The translations under genes were made by a program, and so were the position numbers. Shown piece after piece: positions 35,017-43,722 of a stretch of 64,000 nucleotides of DNA. A model generated the notes under the pieces. It had not been told where the DNA came from and did no database searches. It saw nothing but the letters and a program-made list of their open reading frames with translations. Every line of letters starts with the position of its first letter. The stretch's first letter is position 1. The stretch is from Branchiostoma floridae (lineage: Eukaryota > Chordata > Leptocardii > Amphioxiformes > Branchiostomatidae), in assembly GCF_000003815.2 (NCBI RefSeq), contig NC_049986.1, forward strand, positions 11,263,354 to 11,327,353, in the 5' to 3' direction.

Positions 35017-38000
35017 TCAGTCCCGCCCCAGCAAATTAACACGTAACCGCGAAACGTATCGGGGCGTGATGTTGTACACTTCCGCATAACGCACGGGTGG
35101 GACTCCGAGATTCGCTCGCTGTGACCTTCTGACCTGTACCTCCGGTTGCGCAACGGGCCCTGCGGCAGGCCTTGGGAAGAACAACAAGCCGTCGAGAAGT
35201 TCATCTGCTTCGTCGGCGTCTTCAGATGCCGTCTCGCTGTCGTCTTGTGATGCAGGCCGTTCGGGTTGAGGCATGTCAACACGTGGGCCGGCTCTCGCTC
35301 GTGCTGGCGGTCGCCCTGGAAACGGCGACGGGATGAGCATGTTTCTATGTAGTGTCCGCTCGGGACCGCGGCCTCGCTCTGGCTTAATGACCAATACAGG
35401 AATGTCCGGATCAGGCTGTGACACTACAATGTACGGGGTTGCCTCGAGTCTGTCCTGAATCTTATGTCTCCCCCGCAAGCGTTTGTTGCGCACTAGTACC
35501 CGTTGTCCCGGTAGCAACGGACAGTTCTGTTCCTTCCGTTGATGAAGGCGTTTATCCTTCAATCTCGCCCTCTCCATCCGATCTGTAGCCCTGCCGTAGG
35601 CGTATTGGAAGCGTCGCCAGTGTTGCCGAACCCAGTCGTCAGTACAGCCGTCAGTTGCAAGGTCGTCGTTCTCCTCCTCGGTTCCCATGGCAACATCAGC
35701 AGGCAGTCTCGGATGCCGCCCAAACAGCAGATAGAAGGGAGAATAACCTGTGGACTCCTGTTCCGTACAATTGTACGCGTGTACCAATTCAGCCAAGTAG
35801 TCTGGCCATCTTCTCTTCTTGTCCTTCTCCAACGTTCCTAACATATTTAACAGGGTTTTGTTGTAGCGCTCGCACAATCCGTTTCCTTCCGGATGATACG
35901 AAGTTGTATTGCTTTTAAGAGCCCCGTACATTCTACAAAGCTCCTGCATTGTGTTAGACATGAAGTTGGCACCCTTGTCGGAATGGATTCGGTGAGGGAA
36001 TCCGTAATGAACCACGAAATGGGTCCAGAAAGCCTTCGCTGTGGTTTCCGCCGACTGATTCCGTGTTGCCACGGCAACCGCATACTTCGTGTAATGGTCA
36101 ATAATGACCAATATGTACTCGTACCCTGTGGAAGACTTATCGACTGTCAGATAATCCATCGCTACCATCTCTAGGGGGTATGTTGTTTTAATGGGGACGA
36201 GCGGGGCGGGCACTGCCTTCGCCGGGGTCTTGCGTAACACGCACCTCTTACATGTTTTCACCCAGACCGCAATGTCTGCTTGCATGCCCGGCCAGTAGAA
36301 CCGCCGTTCCATCAGCTGTTGAATGCGGGTTATACCTAAGTGTCCGGCATCAGTATGTAGGTGCTGGAACATTTGCTTGCGCAACTCTGGGGGAAGTACA
36401 AGCTGTGCCTTAAGTCGTCCGTCACTGGCGTCTATATGTGTACGCACCAACACACCATCCTGCAACTCCAGTCTGTCAAACTGATTAAGGATACGTAAAG
36501 TGTCTGCTGTCTCCTCCTTACGCTCATGTTGGTCAGGTCGACGCTTGCGGGCGACGTATTTCATGACTCGGCTAATGGTGGGATCTTCCCGCTGCAGCTG
36601 ACCAACACCGGATGTTGTCTGTAAGGGCACCTTCTCTCGCTCATCTGGCCGAATGACGTCATCCTCGTCAGTCCTTTGCCACTGCCGAAGCTGATCGACC
36701 ACACCCGGTTTTGTCGGCGAGACGTACCACTGACAAGCCGCCTTAACAACCTCCGGCTCTACTGTGAGTCGCGAGAGGGCATCTGCATTGACGTTGACCC
36801 GCCCTGGTCTGTACTTAATTTGGAAATCGAACGCCGCCATTTGCGCCACCCATCGTTGCTCGACAGCTCCGAGTTTGGCATTGTGTAGGTGCGCTAAAGG
36901 ATTGTTGTCTGTAAAAACCGTGAACTTTACCCCATAAAGATGTTCTTTGAATTTCTTACAGACAGCCCAATGAAGCCCCGCTAGTTCGAGTTTGAAGCTA
37001 CTGTAGTTGTGCGGGCTTTTCTCAGCCGATCCTAACCCTTTGCTGGCATAAGCGATGACACGTTCAACTCCGTCCTGTTCCTGACTTAAAACGGCACCAT
37101 ACCCCGAGTCACACGCATCTACATACAGAATCATATCCTTGGCATAATCCGGACAAGCCAAAATAGGAGCGCTCGTTAGCTTTTCCTTTAGAGTGTCAAA
37201 CGCCCGCTGGTGCTCAGCTGACCATCTATCTAATGTGGTCCTATTCTGGGTCTTCCCACGACCTCCCACCAACTCGTGTAAACATGCAGCTATCTGAGCA
37301 TACCCTTGTACAAACCGCCGATAATATCCTGTGAACCCCAAGAATGAGCGCAGCTCCTTTACTGTGCGGGGAACAGGCCAGTTCTTCACAACTGCGATCT
37401 TATCTGGGTCAGTGGCGACACCTTTCTCATTGACCACATGGCCCAGATATTTGACTTCCTTCTGACATAAGTAACACTTTGACGGCTTCAATTTCAGACC
37501 GTGCTGTTCCAACCGTGTTAGGACAAATTCCAGCTTTTCAATGTGGCTTTCGAACGAGTCTGAAAATACGAGTATGTCATCCTGGTAGATGAGTAAGAAG
37601 TTAAGATTCTGATCTCCCAGACACTTCATCATAGCACGTTGGAAAGTGCACGGACTGCCAGATAGTCCCATGGGCATTGATTCCCATTCCCAAGAACCCC
37701 ATTGTGTAACAAATGCCGTTTTCTTCTTATCTTCTTCCTTTAAGGGTATTTGCCAGAATCCTGAAGCCAGATCTAAGGAACTGAACATCTTTGCATTTCC
37801 TAGGGCTTCGAGGGACTCCTCCACACGTGGTAATGGGAAGGTCTGCTTGTGGGTCACTGCGTTTAATTTGCGGTAATCAACACAGAACCTGATTGACCCA
37901 TCCTTCTTCTTAACTAGAACCAGCCCTGCCCCCCACGGGGATGTGCTCTCCCTTATTATATTATTGTCCTGCAGCTTCTGGATCTGATCTCTAACATCTT

Positions 38001-39219
38001 GGTACAGGGTGGGGGGTATTCTCCTGTACGGTTCCCGGATAGGAGCCGCGTCGCCTGTGGGGATATTATGCTCTAGCACTGTCGTGCGGCCCACATCAAA
38101 GGGTCCTGTGGAGAAGGCATTCTTGTGTTTGGCTAACATTGCCCCTAACCTCTGTTTCTCGTCGTCAGAGATATCCGCTTGCGACAAGTCAAGCTCTTCG
38201 GGAAACCAACTCTTTGGACCCGTTGGTTCATCTGTCTCAATCACATTGACAGACCCACGCTGGAAACAGACTTTAACAGTGTCGACACTCTCTCTTTCAA
38301 ACAGTATTTCATCTTCCAATGGGGGCACGAAGTCAACAAGACATAGCTCGGCCACTATAGTGTTATATGAGATCTCTACGTCCTGTTTGGACAGATTTGC
38401 AATTCTTACCGGGACCTTTCCTTGTCTCACGGTCACATAGGACCGTGCCACTATCAAAGCAGAGTTTAGATTAGTGCCTGTTGTGGGCTCTACAAGCGCC
38501 GAGTAAGGGAATTTGGTGCCCCTGACATTGCAATATACAATCATTTCCTCCCTGGCTGGTATCCTTATCTTATTTCTACAAGGTGCCCGGACATAGCCAA
38601 CCCTTCCTGAGGGGGTATCTGATCTCAGATGATGCTCGTGTGTTTTAAAAGCTCGTTGCCATTGTTTCCCCCCCTCTGCTGCTATGTTTGAAGAATACCC
38701 CCTCCCGAATTCCGTAAACAGTTCATTTCTACAGGGCCCAATTACATTCATGCCCACAATGGCAGGGACGGCTTTCCCTTGATCCTTCGTAATAATGATG
38801 CCCCTGGCGGGCAGAGTCTTGGCAAAAACTGTCACATCCATCTCTATGTATCCCACCAATGGGATATCCTCCCCATTGGCGGCGGTTAGCTTAATCCAAG
38901 AATCCGCATTCTTGGGGGTGGGACCCTCCTCCCCAAAATATTGACGATACATGGATTCCGGTATGGTAGTTACCTGCGATCCTGTATCTAACAGACAAGG
39001 AATGTCTACTCCATCGAACTTAATGACAACGTGATCCGAAGATCCTATTGTTCTATCCCTAAGACTTTCTATTTCTACTCTATCACCGGATTCTGCCATG
39101 TTTACCTTTTGCGTTCTACTTGTGTTTCCTACTCCCTCTACTTCATCCTTAACAATGGTCCCTACCCTACTAGTGTCTACCTTAACTTCGCTTGGCAGCG
39201 CTTTATCGACTCTATCCAC
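35017..39219 (-). CDS. Gypsy pol polyprotein: protease, RT, RNase H, integrase
   Basis: An uninterrupted frame of about 1400 residues in the -1 frame relative to gag; the frame stays open through the gag stop. The domains, in order, are: aspartic protease with D78-T-G; reverse transcriptase with DYRKLNAVT and Y545-Q-D-D548; RNase H with LYVDACDSGYGAVL and FTDNNPLAH; an HHCC zinc-binding region (HLGITRIQQLM...CKRC); and the integrase core D1022, D1081, E1117 (D-x58-D-x35-E). The order (integrase after RNase H) is that of Ty3/Gypsy. No chromodomain or envelope is evident at the C-terminus. The upstream limit at 39219 is a GTG and not a true start; pol is most likely made as a gag-pol fusion. 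Confidence 0.93.
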   Translation of the reverse strand: MDRVDKALPSEVKVDTSRVGTIVKDEVEGVGNTSRTQKVNMAESGDRVEIESLRDRTIGSSDHVVIKFDGVDIPCLLDTGSQVTTIPESMYRQYFGEEGPTPKNADSWIKLTAANGEDIPLVGYIEMDVTVFAKTLPARGIIITKDQGKAVPAIVGMNVIGPCRNELFTEFGRGYSSNIAAEGGKQWQRAFKTHEHHLRSDTPSGRVGYVRAPCRNKIRIPAREEMIVYCNVRGTKFPYSALVEPTTGTNLNSALIVARSYVTVRQGKVPVRIANLSKQDVEISYNTIVAELCLVDFVPPLEDEILFERESVDTVKVCFQRGSVNVIETDEPTGPKSWFPEELDLSQADISDDEKQRLGAMLAKHKNAFSTGPFDVGRTTVLEHNIPTGDAAPIREPYRRIPPTLYQDVRDQIQKLQDNNIIRESTSPWGAGLVLVKKKDGSIRFCVDYRKLNAVTHKQTFPLPRVEESLEALGNAKMFSSLDLASGFWQIPLKEEDKKKTAFVTQWGSWEWESMPMGLSGSPCTFQRAMMKCLGDQNLNFLLIYQDDILVFSDSFESHIEKLEFVLTRLEQHGLKLKPSKCYLCQKEVKYLGHVVNEKGVATDPDKIAVVKNWPVPRTVKELRSFLGFTGYYRRFVQGYAQIAACLHELVGGRGKTQNRTTLDRWSAEHQRAFDTLKEKLTSAPILACPDYAKDMILYVDACDSGYGAVLSQEQDGVERVIAYASKGLGSAEKSPHNYSSFKLELAGLHWAVCKKFKEHLYGVKFTVFTDNNPLAHLHNAKLGAVEQRWVAQMAAFDFQIKYRPGRVNVNADALSRLTVEPEVVKAACQWYVSPTKPGVVDQLRQWQRTDEDDVIRPDEREKVPLQTTSGVGQLQREDPTISRVMKYVARKRRPDQHERKEETADTLRILNQFDRLELQDGVLVRTHIDASDGRLKAQLVLPPELRKQMFQHLHTDAGHLGITRIQQLMERRFYWPGMQADIAVWVKTCKRCVLRKTPAKAVPAPLVPIKTTYPLEMVAMDYLTVDKSSTGYEYILVIIDHYTKYAVAVATRNQSAETTAKAFWTHFVVHYGFPHRIHSDKGANFMSNTMQELCRMYGALKSNTTSYHPEGNGLCERYNKTLLNMLGTLEKDKKRRWPDYLAELVHAYNCTEQESTGYSPFYLLFGRHPRLPADVAMGTEEENDDLATDGCTDDWVRQHWRRFQYAYGRATDRMERARLKDKRLHQRKEQNCPLLPGQRVLVRNKRLRGRHKIQDRLEATPYIVVSQPDPDIPVLVIKPERGRGPERTLHRNMLIPSPFPGRPPARARAGPRVDMPQPERPASQDDSETASEDADEADELLDGLLFFPRPAAGPVAQPEVQVRRSQRANLGVPPVRYAEVYNITPRYVSRLRVNLLGRD

Positions 39220-39248
39220 CCCCGGGCCGCTGTCGGGGGCAGACCGCT

Positions 39249-40280
39249 CTAGTTTGGGGGCATGCTAGAACGGGGGGTCTGTGATTCTCCACGGCAATCT
39301 CTTGCTACGTGGCCCGGCTCACCACACCTATAACACTCGTCAGACTTGCGGCGGTTATCCCCCCTGGCCTTGGGCCTTCTCAGACATCCACGAGCCATGT
39401 GACCCTCTTCCCCACAGTTGTAACAGACGCTGTTGGCCTGACAATCTCTCGCATAATGCCCCTCCTTCCCGCAGTTATAACAACTATTGTTTTGACTCTG
39501 TCTGCGGGGCTGGTCGCGTGGCTGATTCATTTGAAGATTGATGGTGAGCATTTCCAGGGTCCGTTCCAACAACTGTTCGACCCGACTAGTGTTATAGCTA
39601 TTACTACCGGTTTGAGGGCTCGGCCCCTCCTCCCAGGCCGTGGCCTGAACTTGGGCGGACCCTTGTCTCCTGGCCTCCCACTCCCCCGTTAGCTGCATAG
39701 CAGCTTCCTTGGCCTGCTGATGCGTCATGGCATGATTGTTCTGTATTTCTCTTTTCAACTGGCGCCTCACTGAGTCATCCCTAAGACCGTCGACCATTCT
39801 GTCTCTTAAGGTTCTATCTCTAACCTCGGCCGCCGCGGCGGCTGCGCCCTGAACTGCGGGTCCGGCCACGACCGGAGCCCTTTCCTCCGCTTTGTTTAAC
39901 AACTCTTGCAGTGCTATGGTGAAGTCCCTGATGCTTTCCCCCCTTCTCTGGTCCCGGCCGTAAAACTGCCCTAAATAGTCGCTGTGACTTGTCCTGTCAT
40001 CATAGCTATTCATCAGAGCTGTGAACAATCGCTCGACATCGTTCCTATCCTCCAGAGGGAGTTGCTGGATCTCCCTCTTTGCAATCCCCCCTAACTGACG
40101 CATGACAATGTCACTACGGATCTCTGCGTCGTCCTGTACATTACATAGCCTGAAAACCGATCTCATCTCTCGAATAAACTCTCTAACCGTGAGATCAGAC
40201 GGCGAAGAGGGTGGGCCGTTGAATTTCGCAACGCGCCGGTCAAACGGCGCGAAGTACGGCGCTGCGCCTGCGGCTGCCAT
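39249..40280 (-). CDS. Gypsy gag with three CCHC zinc knuckles
   Basis: A 343-residue frame (ATGGCAGCCGCAGGC...). The N-terminal two thirds is a capsid-like region (FREMRSVFRLC-type helices, YLGQFYGRDQRRGESI). The C-terminus has three consecutive C-x2-C-x4-H-x4-C knuckles (CYNCGKEGHYARDC and two relatives) for RNA packaging. It ends in TAG directly after a slippery heptamer. Confidence 0.92.
   Translation of the reverse strand: MAAAGAAPYFAPFDRRVAKFNGPPSSPSDLTVREFIREMRSVFRLCNVQDDAEIRSDIVMRQLGGIAKREIQQLPLEDRNDVERLFTALMNSYDDRTSHSDYLGQFYGRDQRRGESIRDFTIALQELLNKAEERAPVVAGPAVQGAAAAAAEVRDRTLRDRMVDGLRDDSVRRQLKREIQNNHAMTHQQAKEAAMQLTGEWEARRQGSAQVQATAWEEGPSPQTGSNSYNTSRVEQLLERTLEMLTINLQMNQPRDQPRRQSQNNSCYNCGKEGHYARDCQANSVCYNCGEEGHMARGCLRRPKARGDNRRKSDECYRCGEPGHVARDCRGESQTPRSSMPPN
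39252..39258 (-). promoter_or_regulatory. Candidate -1 ribosomal frameshift site between gag and pol
   Basis: In the gag frame the last sense codons read C CCA AAC followed by TAG: a canonical X XXY YYZ heptamer. The pol frame is exactly -1 to gag and open across this point. About 12 bases on, a C-run and a G-run can pair as a stem. Function is inferred from these three facts. Confidence 0.7.
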
Positions 40281-40576
40281 ATCTACACAATGAATGCAGA
40301 CTAAGTATAACTCTACTAACTAAGTCTAAGTAGTGACTGTGCGGCTGTCAATGGATGCAAGTTGCCCACCCACCTATGTCCTAGATGTCACCGGCCGGTC
40401 CCCTTGCTGGTCAGCTCCGCGGCTCAGCCCTCTTCACCGCACCGCAGCTCTCCTCCGGGTCTCCGACGCCACCGGCTCGACGCTCTGCCACGTGTCGCTA
40501 TCTTCTTCTTCTTTCTCTCCGACTCCTCGTCGTCTCGTCCGTTTAACTTGGCGGGACCCCAGCCGTACTACCACTT
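40281..40576 (-). other. Gypsy leader between 5' LTR and gag
   Basis: About 0.3 kb of untranslated leader. The bases next to the LTR (GTGGTAGTACGG on the minus strand) are the expected primer-binding site, but I cannot assign the tRNA. Confidence 0.5.
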
Positions 40577-40811
40577 TGTCACGGTGGCCGACTCACAGTT
40601 ATAGGGTCGTAAGTAAGGATGAAGCAGAGACACTGACGTTGCGATGAGGTGTACTTTATTCCCAGATCCTCTCTCCCTGACCTACTCCTTCTCGGGTCTC
40701 TCTCGACTGACCCCGCCTAACCCGGCTATCTCCCGGACCTCGTGTCCTACATCTGGTCCTTATTATAGTACATGTGGTCCTTATTATGAGTCACGAAGTC
40801 GCCTCGTGACA
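40577..40811 (-). repeat. Gypsy 5' LTR
   Basis: 235 bp, same sequence as the 3' LTR, with TTAA immediately outside. Confidence 0.93.
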
Positions 40812-40878
40812 TTAAGATAGCAAGAATTCGCTGTGAACAGAAAAACGCTGCCGCCTTAGCCAGCCTCGTTTTCGTTTT

Positions 40879-40879
40879 N
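40879..40879. other. Single-N assembly junction (right)
   Basis: TTTAAGATCA (40880-40889) follows the N, repeating the ten bases before the N at 11720. From here the copy C intron 2 sequence resumes (CATGATAATTGAG... and AATTACAGCCTTAT, as in copy A). Confidence 0.9.
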
Positions 40880-41163
40880 TTTAAGATCATGATAATTGAG
40901 GCCTTGTTCAATTACAGCCTTATTTGTATCATCAATGAGACAAGATAAAACAATAAATCTACAAATGCCCTAAATTCTTCATGGGGGTATGAGGCCTCCA
41001 AACTCTTCAGCTTGTTTTGATAGTCATTGAAACAAAGCTGGATGAATGAGATTATGTTTAGAGATAATCGCTTCAGGAGATAAAAGTTTACCAGAATCAA
41101 ATCAACGAGGTAATATGTATATTTTGCTTTGTAAGAACCTTAAATTTTAGAGACGATCCTTAC

Positions 41164-42826
41164 TTGCAGGGCAGGTCCCAACGTGCTTGGATCGTCCAGA
41201 TCTGCCGTAACGACCTCGGCACCTTTAGCCTGCAGTGCCTTAGCTTTGTCGCTAGAGGCGTTTCTCGTCACAGCTCGGACCTTAAAATCCCTGTCTTCCA
41301 GAAGGGCGTTGGTGACAGACCCTCCCTGAATTCCTGATACAGGTGGATATATCAAGGCATCAACTTGATGAATATGTGACAATTCAATTAATTCAAAAAT
41401 CCAAGTAATGTTTTTGTTTAGAATATAAAGAGCTTCATGGACAGCATATGCAAACTTACTTATGCCACTGCCTAAAACATTTCCATCTGCCATACTCAGG
41501 CTCAATGTAAAGGACACGTGCTGATTGTTGCAGACGGAATTGTAACATCCATTGGCATAATACCGGTCGGTTTACTGCAATTTCTCAAGCAATGCTAATT
41601 TGGCAAATGATCAACGCATCATTTTCTCCAGTTACATGTTGCTGTTACAGCTTACCTTTGCCACTTCTTCTGTGTAAATTATTTTGTCTCTCTGGTCCTG
41701 CTAAAAACATAATATCGTAATTGGAACACACCGCGGAATTGCACGGAGAACGGGCGCGTGGTTGGAAGGGGGTGCACTATACCGGCCGAACGAAACACGG
41801 CACAATTAACTGCCGCTATGTACCTTTATACATCCTCTGTTGTTCCTTTCTTTCCTGTTAGTAGTTGCACAAAACAAAAATCTGCATGAGCATACAAAAA
41901 GTCATGAGAAAATGGGCGTATACTGACAAGAATTTTCATTTAATTTTGGTCCGTCACAACCGCTATGACGTAAAACTTTACTGCTGGCCGTAGCATTAAA
42001 AATGGCGGGAAAATGGCGGCGTACGTTCAATTTGACCCATTCAGCCGTAGATCCGGGCGATAATGCAACGGTTCCTCACACTTTTACACGAGTTGTAGGT
42101 CACCAAAAGAAATTCAAGATTGCTGTTGAATCATGCTCGTCTTGTGCCGTGAGCACATGTGATTATTATCTACAAATCTGGCGATGAACGTGAGTGTGTT
42201 TGTCCCACGACGAGCTCGCCTGCCCCGAAAATGACCTGAAAACTTTTGGCCTTGTTGTCTTCGAATGCATTGTTATCGATGCTTTGCAAATTATGTATTG
42301 GACACCTAGATGTCTGAAGTGTGCATACCTCAGAAATAACTATTGTTGCATGTGTAGATCTCTTTAAGTTCCACTATTTTTAATCGACCGGTATAAGGCT
42401 TATGACCGGTATTATGCCAATGCATGTTACATCAAGCATTATGTCAGACTGAACGAAACCAAAGCTTCAAGTCAGGGGACTTGCACCTGTTACTGAGAAC
42501 TTTTCGCGCAGGATAGACCGCCTAAGGCTTCATACTGCTACTTGCCTCACATATCATAATGGCTTGAATTGACTTGTCGTCCAAATCTGAATGCAGCACA
42601 ATATCTAGACGTCATTCGAAACGCTACATAAGCCTGGTGGTGAATAGCAAAACAAAGTTGAACGACAACAGGGCCTATCACTAGTAGCAGGCTAAGGGGC
42701 GGTACATTCTGGCTCTTTTTACAGCTGACACACATATTTCACATACACAGTTAAAGTTGTATTACCGCTTCTCTGTGACATGTCAAACTCACCTGTAGCT
42801 CCGAAAACGGTGATAAGTTTCGCCAT
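41164..42826 (-). CDS. NMRAL1-like gene, copy C, exons 1-2
   Basis: Exon 1 is 42793-42826 and exon 2 is 41164-41333 (170 nt, donor CAA/GTAAGG). They encode the first 68 residues with the dinucleotide motif G-A-T-G-I-Q-G and VRAVTRNASSDKAKALQ. Phase (0 after exon 2) and spacing fit exons 3-6 at 8482-11436. Joined, the copy would have 299 residues. A DNA transposon-like element (41542-42430) lies in intron 1. Exons from different contigs could in principle belong to two genes, but intron 2 is continuous across the N-bounded block. Confidence 0.8.
41542..42430. mobile_element. 889-bp element with 27-bp terminal inverted repeats
   Basis: GTAACATCCATTGGCATAAT... at the left and its reverse complement at 42404-42430 match over 27 bp with one mismatch. 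No transposase frame is visible, so it is non-autonomous. I could not define a clear target duplication. Confidence 0.65.
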
Positions 42827-42960
42827 TTTGATGTGAGTTTGCTGCTGAACGCGACCAGCCGTGGGTCCTGTTTCGCTGTTGGTGCCCTGTAACCTCTTTC
42901 TTTCAATAACGTGACCCTGTAAAGCATGTGGGCTGTTCCATTGCAGAAATGGGTGGGAAA

Positions 42961-42974
42961 GTCAGCAATGCAAA
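42961..42974 (-). promoter_or_regulatory. Conserved upstream motif of copy C
   Basis: GTCAGCAATGCAAA about 135 bases upstream of the start codon, as in A, B and E. Confidence 0.4.
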
Positions 42975-43511
42975 CAGATATGCTTATCATGCAATTCTAA
43001 CCATATGCAAACAGATATGCAAATCATGCAATAGCATACTTTAACTGTGTGTAAGGCTTCGACGATGGGCTGTCCCACCAAACGAACGTGTGTGGACCCG
43101 GTGGGCTGTTCCATTTATGGTGTGGGGAAATCACATTAAACTACTGCAGTATTGACCGTGACGTGTTCCATTAGCCACCTTCTGCTTGCCTACCAGAGAG
43201 ATGTGGACGCGGGCAACTATGAGCTCAATCTTCACATCCTGCTAGTCTCCGCAGCTTACTCGTCCCGGGAACCAGGGCCAGCGGAACAAACTTGAAAATT
43301 TTTTTAATTTTTTTTAATTAACGCACCAATTTTTTTTATTTTTTTTAATTAACGCACCAAAACAAACAAACAAACAAACAGACCGAAAACCATACATGTA
43401 CCTGCATTGTTACGGAGGTAATGATGCAATTCGTGTACATTACTTCCGTATTTTCAGAGAATAAGACAGAGAATAAGAACAGCCACTAAAACGTATTCAG
43501 TTGTAAAATGA

Positions 43512-43517
43512 TTTATT
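43512..43517 (-). terminator. Poly(A) signal AATAAA of copy D
   Basis: TTTATT on the plus strand about 205 bases beyond the stop, in the context shared with copies B and E. Confidence 0.5.
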
Positions 43518-43599
43518 CAAAATTTGTCTCAACAGACACATCCTCTACCAGGCCTTCCTATTGGGGGATCGTAGTCTAGAATTCTAAAAAAAAATCGGG

Positions 43600-43665
43600 C
43601 CAGGGGAGTCAGTCCACGCTCAGGTTAGCATCCCCCTCCGGCCGGCCGGAGCAAAACTCCCCTGG
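43600..43665 (-). repeat. Inverted repeat in the 3' flank of copy D
   Basis: CCAGGGGAGT (43600-43609) pairs perfectly with ACTCCCCTGG (43656-43665). Counterpart of 8345-8423 and 56727-56801. Confidence 0.6.
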
Positions 43666-43722
43666 CATATGCCGGCAGATTATTTCCCTATAACAGGCGG
43701 CGTACTGTCAGTTTGGTAGGGA

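Larger units (their letters stand above)
33838..40811 (-). mobile_element. Complete Gypsy/Ty3-type LTR retrotransposon
   Basis: Two 235-bp LTRs, TG...CA ended and identical by reading, flank gag and pol on the minus strand. A 4-bp TTAA target duplication (33834-33837, 40812-40815) surrounds it. Total length is 6974 bp. Identical LTRs point to a very recent insertion. No envelope-like frame is seen between pol and the 3' LTR. It lies about 60 bases upstream of the LINE 5' end. Confidence 0.93.
42827..43722. other. Intergenic spacer between copies C and D
   Basis: It has the copy C upstream region (conserved motif at 42961-42974), a local repeat of CATATGCAAACAGATATGC-like words, the poly(A) signal of copy D, and the 3'-flank inverted repeat of D. 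No gene seen. Confidence 0.6.
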
